Virus record (IMG/VR): IMGVR_UViG_3300023181_000025
Span: 1 to 64,000 of that record
Length of the DNA: 64,000 bases
Strand: one strand, 5' to 3'
DNA from: a virus
The translations under genes were made by a program, and so were the position numbers. The notes under the pieces are model-generated. The model did not search any database and had not been told where the DNA came from. It worked only from the letters and a program-made list of their open reading frames with translations. This document shows positions 12,639 to 21,458 of this stretch, piece by piece (position 1 is the stretch's first letter; every line of letters starts with the position of its first letter).

Positions 12639-13557
12639 ATGTCAGTTATGCGGAAAGGAATTTTCGTCTTATGCGGGATTACATGGTCATTTGAGCAAGG
12701 CTGAGAAGCTTTCTCAAGAGGACTATTACATAAAGTTTTTTCCGCGTTTCGATTTAAGGAGTGGGAAGCCCATCCCTTTTAAAAACTTCGACGACTATGT
12801 AAACCGTAAGTTCGTTGATAAGAGAAGCGAATTTAGTTATATTAAGGAAAATGGTTTCGTCGGGGAATCACGCGAAATCCTTTTAAAGCAATTAAAAGTA
12901 ATTAAAACTAAAACAAATTACTTCCCCGGCTATGTAGAATGGCGCTCATCTAAGAACATTAGATATGATTGGATGTATAAAGGGGGATTCTTCTATGAGT
13001 TTGAAAACGCCGCTCTTACAGACCCTTCAATTGCATTACTTCATAAAGAATCTTTTAATATAGAAGGGGCGCGAAAATTAATTGTAGGTGACTTAGATTG
13101 TGATATTCTTGTAGACACAAGGGAGCAAAAGCCTTTGTTCGACGGAAAAAAAACTTCAATTAACGTTGGGGACTATACATTTTCCGCAAAAGGTTATAAT
13201 TCTATTCATGTGGATCGCAAATCGCAGGCAGATTTTATATCCACTTTCACCAGTGGTCTAGAAAGATTTAAAAAAGAGTGCAAAAAGGCCCAAAAGCTGG
13301 GAATAACTTTGGTAGTTTTGATAGAATCTTCTTTTTCTGATTGTTTTAATTATAAACCATTAAGGTTTACCGGCCAAAGAGTGACGGGAGACAGTGCATT
13401 TAATGGGGTGCGGCGCATTATTAGAGAATATGGTGTTGACTTTCTTTTTGTTAATGATAGAATTGAGGCTAAACAGTATGTCAAGAAAATACTTTCTAAT
13501 AAAGATTTAGTTTTAAACTATGATTTACAGTTTTTATATGAGTTGGGAGAATTTTAA
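12619..13557 (+). CDS. ERCC4-type nuclease with N-terminal zinc finger
   Basis: A 312-residue protein. Residues 8-24 carry a C2H2-like finger (CQLC ... HGH). Residues about 160-290 are an ERCC4/XPF-type nuclease: VDTREQ at 165-170, GDYTF at 184-188 and VDRKS at 198-202 are the conserved metal-binding and catalytic motifs. ERCC4 enzymes cut structured or flap DNA. The middle (60-155) is unassigned. The gene is sandwiched between a TerS-like candidate and TerL, 2 bp before the TerL start. The place is often filled by HNH or other nucleases that assist packaging; role in branched-DNA trimming before packaging is inference. Confidence 0.75.
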   Translation: MNLPEIKCQLCGKEFSSYAGLHGHLSKAEKLSQEDYYIKFFPRFDLRSGKPIPFKNFDDYVNRKFVDKRSEFSYIKENGFVGESREILLKQLKVIKTKTNYFPGYVEWRSSKNIRYDWMYKGGFFYEFENAALTDPSIALLHKESFNIEGARKLIVGDLDCDILVDTREQKPLFDGKKTSINVGDYTFSAKGYNSIHVDRKSQADFISTFTSGLERFKKECKKAQKLGITLVVLIESSFSDCFNYKPLRFTGQRVTGDSAFNGVRRIIREYGVDFLFVNDRIEAKQYVKKILSNKDLVLNYDLQFLYELGEF

Positions 13558-13559
13558 TT

Positions 13560-16298
13560 ATGTGGACACCGGGATATCATTGTAGGACAGATAAGTTTAT
13601 CGACACAAATACTAAGTTGTCGGAGATTGAGGGGGACATAACTACAAAAGAGGCTCAGGTTGCTTTTGCGAAATTTTGTTGCGCGAACCCTCATTGGGCC
13701 GCAAAGATTTTAATGGGAATTGACTTATATCCTATTCAGGATGTCATGATTAGGGCGATGATGCAAAAGGATTTCTTTTTAGGTGTTTGTGGGCGGGGAT
13801 TCGGCAAATCTACAATTGCAGGGGTATTCTTGCCCTTATATGCTATATTTAATCCCGGAGTTAAGATAGGAATAACATCACAGACATTCCGTCAGTCGAG
13901 AAATATCTTCGAAAAAATCGAAGAAGCCATTGCCTCCCCCAAAGGAAAATTCCTAAAACAATGCCTGAATGGCCCCCCAAAGCACAACAATGATGCTTGG
14001 AGCATGAAATTTGGCACATCTGAAATTGTCGCCCTACCGTTAGGCTGTGTAACTGGAAATACCCTTATTCGAACTTCAAATGGTCTCAAACGCATCTCCG
14101 CGCTCGAACCAGAAATGCATACATATGAATACGGTGTAACTTATAAACCTTGGAAAAGGGGCTTATGTTGGGCCAATATAGATGAGCAGGTTGATACACT
14201 TGACGGTGTCTCACGATGCACAAATGTGCTATATAAAAGAGAAGAGGAGTGCCTTGAGCTTGTCTTGCGCGGGGGATTTGGCCTTCAGGGATCTAAAAAA
14301 CACAAGGTGTTGGTTTATTCTAAGGATGGAGAGCATCTATGGAAAGAATTATCACGAATTACACTAAAGGATTACGTCGCAATTGATGTCCGCGAAAGAT
14401 TCTCAAAACAACCAGAATTTAATTTAACTTCCGAAATTGGATATAAATACGGGTGCCAACAAGTATTTTCTAAAGCTACTGATGAAAGAATTTTAAACTG
14501 TTCTGAAAATTTCGGGCGTGGGTTCTTTGCGGGCATTTTCGAATCTGCCGGAGAATATTCGAGCAATGGATATGGTAATAAACCCTGTATTTCCGTAGCC
14601 ATGAAGAGTGAAGATATAGCTAAGGACGTTCAAATTGCGTGCCTGTCTTATGGTTTTGTAATTAAAAGAATGAAAAATAAACTATTTATTACTAAATTTA
14701 AACTTAGAAGTTTTCTTGAAAAGTTTCCCACTGTAAAGAAGAATTTAAAAAGTATACTCCCGGATATTCCCACGCCTTCTTATGGAGCCATTAGCTCTTC
14801 GGAAGCAGAAAAATATGACAAGGGGTTTATGTTTTGCAAAATCATTAGCAAAAAGAAGCTGGGGAAAGTTCCAGTATATGATTTGCGCGTCCCTGCTTAT
14901 AATAACTATATCTCGAATGGCTTCGTCTCCCATAATTCCGGGGATAAAATTCGGGGCTATCGTTTTAATTTGCTTGTTATTGACGAACTTTTGCTTCTTT
15001 CCGAGAAGGTTATTAATGAAGTTTTAATGCCTTTCATGGCTATTCAGGCTAACCCCCGCGAAAGGCAAAAAATAAGGGATGAAGAAACGGCTATGATTAA
15101 TGCGGGGGTCATGACTGAAGACGAACGCACAGTATTTTCTAGCAATAAACTTATAGGTCTTACTTCCGCGAGCTATCAATTTGAATATCTATACAAGATG
15201 TTCCAAGATTACAAAGACCAAATTTGTGACAAAGAAGCCAAGAATGTTTCACATGCCGTAATGCAACTGTCTTGCGAAATAGCTCCAATTGGTCTTTATG
15301 ACGAAAAGAATATTGAAATGGCTAAAAAAACCTTTAGTCAGTCGCAATACGACCGAGAGTATATGGCGCATTTTACCGGAGATAGCTCTGGATTCTTTTC
15401 CGCCAAGTCTTTACACGCTGTATCCTTAGAAAAGGGAGAGTTTCCAACTGTTTTGGTTAAAGGGGATAGAGTAAAAGACTATATATTGGCTATTGACCCT
15501 AACTATGACTCATCAGAAACCTCTGACGATTTCGCTATGTGCCTAGTAGAATTGGATCATGACGCTAGAACCGCAGTGATGGTTCACGGCTATGCGCTTG
15601 CAAGCTGCACCCTTCAAGAACGCATGGGATATGTAAAATATCTATTTGATAATTTTAATATTATATATATGATTGTAGATAGAGCGGCGGGAGCTAAATT
15701 TATTAAGGATATTAATGATTTAGAAGTTCTTGATTTCAAACTTGGCATCTTTGAGGCCGATTTTGATACCTTCAGTGAGGAAGAGTTGTTTGAAGCTCGA
15801 AAAAGCTATTCTAATGACACAAAAGTGAAAAATATAGTTCACGCGCAAAACTTCTCAGCCCAATGGATTAGATACGCTAACGAAACTCTGCAAGGGGCTA
15901 TAGAAAATAGAACAATCATGTTTGGTTCGCCTGTGGACGCCGAAGAAATATCTGTTGATTCATTGGCCCCGATAATTAAAGAGCTTAAATTTGACGATAC
16001 CGAATATAAGAATGATAGGGACAGTCTGAAAATGAAATTGGGCGATTTCGTAGATAGGCAAGCTATAATTATTGGAAAAACAAAACGCCAATGCGCTTTA
16101 ATTGAGGCGAGTAGTGGGGGCGGGGCAATGAAATTTGACTTGCCCCAATCCCTTAAAAAGCAAACTGGTCCCGATAAGGCCCGTAAAGATAGCTATTCTG
16201 CCTTATTGTTGGCCAACTGGGGTAAAGAATGCTATTTTAATATGATGAGCGCGCCTGTTAAGAAAAAAAATAGGATTTTACCTAGATTTTTGGTGTAA
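13560..16298 (+). CDS. terL: Large terminase (TerL) precursor with intein
   Basis: A 912-residue precursor. ATPase: Walker A GVCGRGFGKS (75-84) and Walker B LLVIDE (471-476, after the intein). C-terminal RNase H-like nuclease: ILAIDPNYDSS near 640, IVDRAAG near 700, and KMKLGDFVDR with DSYSALLLANW near the end. Residues 163-459 are an intein with a C-terminal HN and +1 Ser, so the spliced enzyme has about 615 residues, normal for TerL. TerL powers DNA translocation into the prohead and makes the headful or site-specific cut. It is followed 9 bp later by the portal gene. Confidence 0.93.
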   Translation: MWTPGYHCRTDKFIDTNTKLSEIEGDITTKEAQVAFAKFCCANPHWAAKILMGIDLYPIQDVMIRAMMQKDFFLGVCGRGFGKSTIAGVFLPLYAIFNPGVKIGITSQTFRQSRNIFEKIEEAIASPKGKFLKQCLNGPPKHNNDAWSMKFGTSEIVALPLGCVTGNTLIRTSNGLKRISALEPEMHTYEYGVTYKPWKRGLCWANIDEQVDTLDGVSRCTNVLYKREEECLELVLRGGFGLQGSKKHKVLVYSKDGEHLWKELSRITLKDYVAIDVRERFSKQPEFNLTSEIGYKYGCQQVFSKATDERILNCSENFGRGFFAGIFESAGEYSSNGYGNKPCISVAMKSEDIAKDVQIACLSYGFVIKRMKNKLFITKFKLRSFLEKFPTVKKNLKSILPDIPTPSYGAISSSEAEKYDKGFMFCKIISKKKLGKVPVYDLRVPAYNNYISNGFVSHNSGDKIRGYRFNLLVIDELLLLSEKVINEVLMPFMAIQANPRERQKIRDEETAMINAGVMTEDERTVFSSNKLIGLTSASYQFEYLYKMFQDYKDQICDKEAKNVSHAVMQLSCEIAPIGLYDEKNIEMAKKTFSQSQYDREYMAHFTGDSSGFFSAKSLHAVSLEKGEFPTVLVKGDRVKDYILAIDPNYDSSETSDDFAMCLVELDHDARTAVMVHGYALASCTLQERMGYVKYLFDNFNIIYMIVDRAAGAKFIKDINDLEVLDFKLGIFEADFDTFSEEELFEARKSYSNDTKVKNIVHAQNFSAQWIRYANETLQGAIENRTIMFGSPVDAEEISVDSLAPIIKELKFDDTEYKNDRDSLKMKLGDFVDRQAIIIGKTKRQCALIEASSGGGAMKFDLPQSLKKQTGPDKARKDSYSALLLANWGKECYFNMMSAPVKKKNRILPRFLV
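14046..14936 (+). mobile_element. Intein in TerL with degenerate LAGLIDADG domain
   Basis: 297 residues (TerL 163-459). It starts with Cys163 in CVTGNTLIRT (block A) and ends with VPVYDLRV...ISNGFVSHN before Ser460, matching the classical N- and C-terminal splicing blocks. The middle holds one LAGLIDADG-like motif, FAGIFESAG (323-331), in which the catalytic second Asp is Ala330 and the first Asp is Glu. No second motif is obvious. Splicing should work; the homing endonuclease is probably inactive. The insertion sits between Walker A and Walker B of the ATPase. Confidence 0.9.
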
Positions 16299-16307
16299 AC
16301 AAGCCTT

Positions 16308-18137
16308 ATGAAGGTTACAGAAGAAGTTTCTACAGCAATTAAGGTAAAACCTAAGATGGTATATGCCTCGGGAGAAAAGCCCTCCAGAGGTCGTGGCGGT
16401 CATTCATCCTCTTCAGGTGGAGATATAAGCGGCCTTTTATGCAACATTAAAGACGGTGTGTCGCCTTTTCGTCACCAATCAGGTGACGTAGATGTAAAAG
16501 AAGCTATAGAATTGTGCCAAAAAGCTTACTGGAACGTATCTATTTTTAAGTTGACTATAGATATCATGTCTGAGTTTGCCAATTCCAACATTCATTTTAA
16601 AGGGAAAAACAAGTCCACCGTTAAGTTTTTTGAGAATTGGGACAAAAAAATAAATGGATCTAATCTAAGGGATCAGTTTTTTCGCGAACTCTTCAGAAGT
16701 AGTAATATATTCCTATATAGATTGAAGGGTCAAATTTCTAGAGTCGGGAAAGGTGCATTTGTTGACATTCCTTTAAAATACATTGTATTGAATCCTGCGG
16801 ATATGCGGGCCGTTTCTTCTGCTTCTTTTAGCGAAGGGGCTAACTATAGCAAGGTTCTAAATCCTTATGAAGTTACTGTTTTGAGGGAGAGCACAGACAT
16901 TAAGAACATAGAATTAAAAAAATCTTTACCGCTAAAAACACAAAAAGAAATAGAAGATGGAATTTCTGAAGTTTCCATACCAATTCCTACTGATGATTTA
17001 GTATCTATATTCTTTAAGAAACAAGATTACGAAGCTCTTGCGGTTCCTTTGTATTTTCCTGTATTATTTGATATAAATTTAAAATTAGAATTCAAAAAAG
17101 CAGAACAAATTATTGCCCGCGCATGTGAATATATGATCCTGTTGATTAATGTGGGGGACAAAGATGATGGGACAGATCAGGCTGTTGTGGAGAGTATTGA
17201 GCAACTCTTTTCTACCGAGAGTGTGGGTCGTGTCATGATTACGGACTGGTCAACTAAAATGTCCTTTGTCATGCCTGAGCTTGATAAAATCTTAGGGCCT
17301 GAAAAATACGTGGCCGTAAACCAAGATATTGCGAACGGTTTAATGAATATCTTCTTTGGAGATTCTAAATATGCCGACTCCATGGTTAAGATAAAAGTTT
17401 TCTTAGAAAGATTGAAAGAAGCCAGAAAAATTTATTTAAGTCAGTTTTTAATCCCAGAAATGGACGCTATTTGTGAAAAAATGGGGTTTAGGGAGTGCCC
17501 TGAGCCATTCTTTGAGGAAATTAATTTAAATGATGAATTGGAATATAAAAAGATTTACAACCGTTTGTCGGAACTTGGAATTCTTACCCCAGAAGAGGTT
17601 CTTAAAGCTTATGATACGGGAGTCTTGCCGGAGCCATATGATAGCGTCATATCTCAAGAGGCTTTCAAGAAACAGAAGGACGATGGTTTATATATACCTG
17701 TTTCTTTGGCTCAAGTTGAAGACCCCAATGCAACAATTCCCGGACAATCTGGCAGACCTACGGGCACACCTCAAAAACAAAAACAAAAAAAGGTTACTCC
17801 CGTTGGAGCTTCTGCTACATTCTCTGCCGAAAAACTTGCCGAGGTATCAAAAACAGCAAATCTATTGATCGCAGCCGCCACCGTAGAGGTTAAATCTAAA
17901 TTCAAAGTCGAACGAATTAGTAAAAAGAATAAGGACTTTGCAAAAAATATAGCGTTTACAATTATGCAAAACGAAGAAATCGACAATTGGTTTGTAAAAC
18001 TTCGTGATTATTTGGACAATCCTACTCAATTGGGGCCTATTTATAATGAGGTTGCTGATTTGGCTGGTTATCATCAAATTGATTTTAATAGTGCCGCACT
18101 TCTTTATCAGGCTAGAATAACTTCTCAAAGTGAATAA
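16308..18137 (+). CDS. Portal protein
   Basis: A 609-residue protein directly after TerL, as expected for a portal. It has the family's mixed alpha/beta wing ('VKEAIELCQKAYWNVSIFKLTIDIMSEF', with a beta-rich part near 130-200), a long helical stem/crown region (about 270-400, including 'IANGLMNIFFGDSKYADS') and a charged C-terminal tail. The portal is the dodecameric DNA channel of the head and docks TerL. Residues 20-45 are a Gly/Ser-rich linker, and the C-terminal 100 residues are Lys/Pro/Gln-rich. It lacks the SPP1 or T4 variants' obvious motifs, so the call rests on position, size and pattern. Confidence 0.8.
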   Translation: MKVTEEVSTAIKVKPKMVYASGEKPSRGRGGHSSSSGGDISGLLCNIKDGVSPFRHQSGDVDVKEAIELCQKAYWNVSIFKLTIDIMSEFANSNIHFKGKNKSTVKFFENWDKKINGSNLRDQFFRELFRSSNIFLYRLKGQISRVGKGAFVDIPLKYIVLNPADMRAVSSASFSEGANYSKVLNPYEVTVLRESTDIKNIELKKSLPLKTQKEIEDGISEVSIPIPTDDLVSIFFKKQDYEALAVPLYFPVLFDINLKLEFKKAEQIIARACEYMILLINVGDKDDGTDQAVVESIEQLFSTESVGRVMITDWSTKMSFVMPELDKILGPEKYVAVNQDIANGLMNIFFGDSKYADSMVKIKVFLERLKEARKIYLSQFLIPEMDAICEKMGFRECPEPFFEEINLNDELEYKKIYNRLSELGILTPEEVLKAYDTGVLPEPYDSVISQEAFKKQKDDGLYIPVSLAQVEDPNATIPGQSGRPTGTPQKQKQKKVTPVGASATFSAEKLAEVSKTANLLIAAATVEVKSKFKVERISKKNKDFAKNIAFTIMQNEEIDNWFVKLRDYLDNPTQLGPIYNEVADLAGYHQIDFNSAALLYQARITSQSE

Positions 18138-18146
18138 AAAGTGTAA
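18122..18146 (+). promoter_or_regulatory. Putative late promoter P18159
   Basis: TTCTCA (18122-18127), 13 nt, then GTGTAA (18141-18146), 12 nt before the ATG at 18159. It lies over the end of the portal gene. A full match to the late-type consensus. Confidence 0.6.
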
Positions 18147-18158
18147 ATAAAAATTATT

Positions 18159-19631
18159 ATGGCACATAGAGATTTTAAATATACGAGACGGTTTGAGTCA
18201 AAGGCTAGATTTGACTTGGGAACTTGGAGGGAGGCTTCGGCTAGCAAGTCAATTATTGCTAAAGCTAGCTTAGAGGATTTGAGATCCTTACTTCCGGCTA
18301 ATGAGGTTATTGAAGACGACAACGATCTTCTTTATACCGCTTTTAATGCCGCTGTTGTAAACCTTATCAATGCAAACGATCATGGTATTGGGACCGAAAC
18401 CGCTCTTGCCGTATCAAAATACTTTGTAAAAAGGCACTTAAATCTTGAACACGACCGCAATAGTGTGGTTGGCCATATTATTACACAGGGGTTTAGTTCT
18501 TTCGGAGATAATAAAATCCTTCAGGCCGAAGAGATTTCGGGGAATGACCCTTTTAATATTTGCTTGGGAGGGATTGTTTATAGATATGTGCGAGACTATG
18601 TTGCCCAATTTATTGAAGAGGCCGCTGACGAAAAAAGCCCTTGGTATCAAGAGGTAGCGTCGTCTTGGGAAATTGGATTTAATGATTTTGATATTGTTCT
18701 TGGCTCTAAAAGGGTAAAGGACGCAGAGATAATTTCAAATCCAGAACAAGTTAAAGAATTTACTCCGCTATTGGCTTCTGAGGGCGGAGAAGGCTTTACT
18801 AAAGACGGGGTTCCAGTTTATATGCTAATTAAAGGTGATGATGCAAGGCCTGTTGGTTGCGCCTTTACTACAACTCCTGCTGCTGCGGTTAAAGGAGTCT
18901 TAGTTGCATCGTCTAAACTAGAAAGTCTTGAAAATAAAAATTCTCAAGAAATTATAACTCTTTCCAGCTCAATTTTGGAGAAATTGGCAGAAACGAATAA
19001 AACAATTGAAAAACTAAGCATTTCTACTTCACAAAATAAAATAATTAATGTAACTAAAAATAGCATGAAAATTAAATCTATTGACCAAATTACTCCAGAC
19101 TTCTTGAAAGAAGCTGAAGCAAGCGACGTTAGAGATTTCATTACTCAAACACTTGCAGATAAAGCTTCCGAATTTTCTACTCAAGTTTCCGAAAAGGAAA
19201 CCGAGAAGAAAGGCATTCAGTCCGAATTGGAAGAAGCTAAAGCAAAGGTCACTGAATTGGAATCTAAAGTTGCTTCTCTTAATGATATCATCTCCGCTAA
19301 GGAAAAGGAAGAAGCTTTCAATGTCCGTATGGATGAGATTGATTCTACCTTTAAGCTTACTGAAGAACAAAAAAAATCAGTTGCCTCAAAAATCAAAACT
19401 CTCGACAGCGATGAGTCCTATAAGACTTGGAAGAAAGAATTCTCTCTTTTCGCTACCTTTAAGGGCGACGAAGTTGATGAAACTGAAAGTGACGACGAAG
19501 AAGACGAGGTCAAGAACCTAAAAGAAGCCAAGGCTTCCAAAGGAAAACTTCCTAATGCCGCTGATTCGAAAGCAAATAGTGATATTGACGAATTGGCAAG
19601 TGGATTAGAAATCCTTTCTTTCAGAAAATAA
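18159..19631 (+). CDS. Prohead protease / scaffold fusion
   Basis: A 490-residue protein between portal and capsid. Residues 1-290: prohead-protease-like region with HLNLEHDRNSVVGHI (near 91-105), which resembles the catalytic His region (conserved 'xHD...VxG' context) of phage maturation proteases. The remaining catalytic residues cannot be assigned. Residues 303-490: Lys/Glu-rich coiled coil and an acidic tail, typical of scaffolds. An in-frame ATG at 19065 (Met303) is preceded by a late-type promoter element (19028-19053), so the scaffold could also be made alone, like lambda Nu3. Scaffold is removed during head maturation. Confidence 0.68.
   Translation: MAHRDFKYTRRFESKARFDLGTWREASASKSIIAKASLEDLRSLLPANEVIEDDNDLLYTAFNAAVVNLINANDHGIGTETALAVSKYFVKRHLNLEHDRNSVVGHIITQGFSSFGDNKILQAEEISGNDPFNICLGGIVYRYVRDYVAQFIEEAADEKSPWYQEVASSWEIGFNDFDIVLGSKRVKDAEIISNPEQVKEFTPLLASEGGEGFTKDGVPVYMLIKGDDARPVGCAFTTTPAAAVKGVLVASSKLESLENKNSQEIITLSSSILEKLAETNKTIEKLSISTSQNKIINVTKNSMKIKSIDQITPDFLKEAEASDVRDFITQTLADKASEFSTQVSEKETEKKGIQSELEEAKAKVTELESKVASLNDIISAKEKEEAFNVRMDEIDSTFKLTEEQKKSVASKIKTLDSDESYKTWKKEFSLFATFKGDEVDETESDDEEDEVKNLKEAKASKGKLPNAADSKANSDIDELASGLEILSFRK
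19028..19053 (+). promoter_or_regulatory. Putative internal late promoter in the protease/scaffold gene
   Basis: TTCACA (19028-19033), 14 nt, then ATGTAA (19048-19053), 11 nt before the in-frame ATG at 19065. The first 9 bases (TTCACAAAA) are shared with the elements at 24184 and 36704. Located inside coding sequence. Confidence 0.5.
19065..19631 (+). CDS. Possible nested scaffold product (internal start)
   Basis: In-frame Met303 of the 18159-19631 gene, giving 188 residues that cover exactly the scaffold-like coiled coil and acidic tail. The start follows a late-type promoter element by 11 nt, a spacing similar to that at 18141-18159. No Shine-Dalgarno is visible, as for many genes here. 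Nested scaffolds are known in lambda (Nu3 in C). The call is inference. Confidence 0.4.
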   Translation: MKIKSIDQITPDFLKEAEASDVRDFITQTLADKASEFSTQVSEKETEKKGIQSELEEAKAKVTELESKVASLNDIISAKEKEEAFNVRMDEIDSTFKLTEEQKKSVASKIKTLDSDESYKTWKKEFSLFATFKGDEVDETESDDEEDEVKNLKEAKASKGKLPNAADSKANSDIDELASGLEILSFRK

Positions 19632-19653
19632 TAGATAAAGACAAGAACAAAAT

Positions 19654-20235
19654 ATGAACATTACTCAAGTTCCTAACTTAAAACCACTTCGCTCTTACGA
19701 TGAGCACGATGTTATCGAATTCTTCTCGCACCAAGATGCGAGCGCGAATAAAGGTTCCCTTGTCTCTATCGTAACCGCCAATGGTAATACAAACGTTGGC
19801 AAAAACGCCAATGTTCCGCCTACTCCACATGTTGGAGTTCAGGGTCCGATGTCCAACGTTCCTAGCCGTGCTGCTGCATTCCGCTATGAAGTTAAATGGA
19901 AAGTTAAAACGGCTACAGTTGGCGATACCCCACTCGGTTTCCTTCTATTTGACGTTCGTAACGTAAACCAATACGGCGAACAATATATTTTCCGCCCTCA
20001 CCAAGAAAGAATCGACAAGAATCTTGTAGTTTCTGGTGAAGCTGTGCCAATCGTTACCAAAGGTCTGTTTAAGATCAACGGTATTGTTGGAACTCCTGGT
20101 CCTAACTCTGGTGCCATTCCTGCTTCTGGCGGATATGTCCAAGTTGTGGCCAATGTAACCGGAGCCAACAACGTAGGTAAATTCCTCACAACAAAAGATG
20201 CGGACGGTTACGCATTATTCAAACTTGAACTGTAA
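19654..20235 (+). CDS. Putative capsid decoration protein
   Basis: A 193-residue beta-rich protein with no signal or TM segments, placed directly before the major capsid gene. Small beta proteins there are often capsid decoration (gpD-like) proteins that stabilise expanded heads. The Gly/Pro/Asn-rich loops, 'GTPGPNSGAIPASGGYVQV' region and 'NKGSLVSIV' opening fit a surface beta-barrel. Codon use shifts toward C-ending codons shared with the capsid and tail-tube genes, suggesting high expression. Assignment is from position and composition only. Confidence 0.6.
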   Translation: MNITQVPNLKPLRSYDEHDVIEFFSHQDASANKGSLVSIVTANGNTNVGKNANVPPTPHVGVQGPMSNVPSRAAAFRYEVKWKVKTATVGDTPLGFLLFDVRNVNQYGEQYIFRPHQERIDKNLVVSGEAVPIVTKGLFKINGIVGTPGPNSGAIPASGGYVQVVANVTGANNVGKFLTTKDADGYALFKLEL

Positions 20236-20243
20236 TCCTATAT

Positions 20244-21368
20244 ATGATTAAATTAGAAATTAAAAACGATCCTGCAAAGGTTCAAAAGTTAGCAAGTTTG
20301 CTTAAATTGGCTGCGGGTAGTGAGGGTGATAACAAGGCTGGTAAAGCTCGCGAGGCGATTGCTAAGTTTGTTGGACCTACGATTACTCAAGTTCTTAATC
20401 AGCAAGCAACTCACCGCGCATTATTTACCAAATATGTTTATGATTTCGGGTCCGCCCCAGAAATCCCTATAGACTACTTTGACGGTAATGATGAAGGTCT
20501 ATTGGATGTTTGGTCTACCTCCGTTCCCGGTGGTCTTGCTACCAACCAAGTTGTTGGTGGGGAGTTCTACCGTATGTCAACATTTCGTCTTGATTCGGCT
20601 CTCGCTATGTATAAGAGCCAAGCTCTTCAAGGCAGATTCGAAGCTCTTACCAAGGCAATCGAACGTATGGCTCAAGAGGTCATGCTTAAGGAACAATATC
20701 AAGCATGGGCAACTATTCTTGGTGCATTAGGCGGAGCAAGAACTAACGGTTCTGCACAGCTTATTGACTCCAAAGTTGAAGGAGTTATTCAAGTCGATGA
20801 CTTCAATACTCTTAGAACAAAGGTTTCTCGTTTCAGAAACTCTTGGACAGGTGGAACTCCAACCTCTTCGGTTGGTCGTGGGATTACTCACTTTATCATC
20901 AGCCCTGAGATTCGCGGACAAATTAACTCTTGGGCTTACGAGCCTCAGAACACACGTCCCGGTTCTATAACAACTTCAGGAGCAACAGCAATTCCTCTTC
21001 CGGATCAAATCCGTATGAACATCTTCAATCAATCTGGTCTTCCTGAGATTCCGGGCATTGGAGCCTTCATTGAGCTAAGAGAATTTGGTGTAGGCCAAGC
21101 GTATAACGCAATGTTTGATGATGCTTATACTCCAGGTGGAGGCGACCCAGCGTTCAACGCTGCTAGCGATGAAATCGTAATCGGTATTGACCTTAGTGTC
21201 GATGGTGGTGTTCAAGCGGTTGCATCTGACAGCGACAGAACAACTGAATTGGTTCTTGAAGAAGACGACCAATGGGTTAAGCGTTCCGGTAAATTTGGAT
21301 GGTTTGGTGGTCTTGAAACCGGCTTCGGCTGGACTGACACCAAGACTCTTTCGGGTATCATTATCTAA
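20244..21368 (+). CDS. Major capsid protein (HK97-fold)
   Basis: 374 residues. A helical N-terminus (1-50) precedes the HK97-like pattern: an E-loop-like extended segment (about 60-100), a long spine helix ('SALAMYKSQALQGRFEALTKAIERMAQEVMLKEQYQAWATIL', 112-155), a beta-rich P-domain and a Gly-rich C-terminus. It is next to protease/scaffold and decoration genes and followed by a strong terminator, as expected for the most expressed structural gene. Cleavage site of the N-terminal part is not predicted. Confidence 0.82.
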   Translation: MIKLEIKNDPAKVQKLASLLKLAAGSEGDNKAGKAREAIAKFVGPTITQVLNQQATHRALFTKYVYDFGSAPEIPIDYFDGNDEGLLDVWSTSVPGGLATNQVVGGEFYRMSTFRLDSALAMYKSQALQGRFEALTKAIERMAQEVMLKEQYQAWATILGALGGARTNGSAQLIDSKVEGVIQVDDFNTLRTKVSRFRNSWTGGTPTSSVGRGITHFIISPEIRGQINSWAYEPQNTRPGSITTSGATAIPLPDQIRMNIFNQSGLPEIPGIGAFIELREFGVGQAYNAMFDDAYTPGGGDPAFNAASDEIVIGIDLSVDGGVQAVASDSDRTTELVLEEDDQWVKRSGKFGWFGGLETGFGWTDTKTLSGIII

Positions 21369-21396
21369 ACACAAGAAATAAAAACTTAAAACATTG

Positions 21397-21423
21397 ATGG
21401 GGAGCTTTTCGCTCCCCATTTTT
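21397..21423 (+). terminator. Rho-independent terminator after the capsid gene
   Basis: A 9-bp stem (ATGGGGAGC at 21397-21405 with GCTCCCCAT at 21411-21419), 5-nt loop TTTTC and a T-run. It is 29 bp after the capsid stop and immediately before a late promoter, separating capsid from connector genes. Confidence 0.9.
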
Positions 21424-21424
21424 G

Positions 21425-21450
21425 TTCTCATAATTATAATTAAAGTGTAA
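21425..21450 (+). promoter_or_regulatory. Putative late promoter P21459
   Basis: TTCTCA (21425-21430), 14 nt, then GTGTAA (21445-21450), 8 nt before the ATG at 21459. With a start site about 7 nt beyond the -10, the mRNA would be nearly leaderless. It directly follows a terminator. Confidence 0.6.
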
Positions 21451-21458
21451 AGGCTAAT

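Noticed and set aside
16293-16298. GTGTAA before the portal gene
   Set aside because: Formed by the last Val codon and stop of TerL; the -35 position (GATTTT) does not match.
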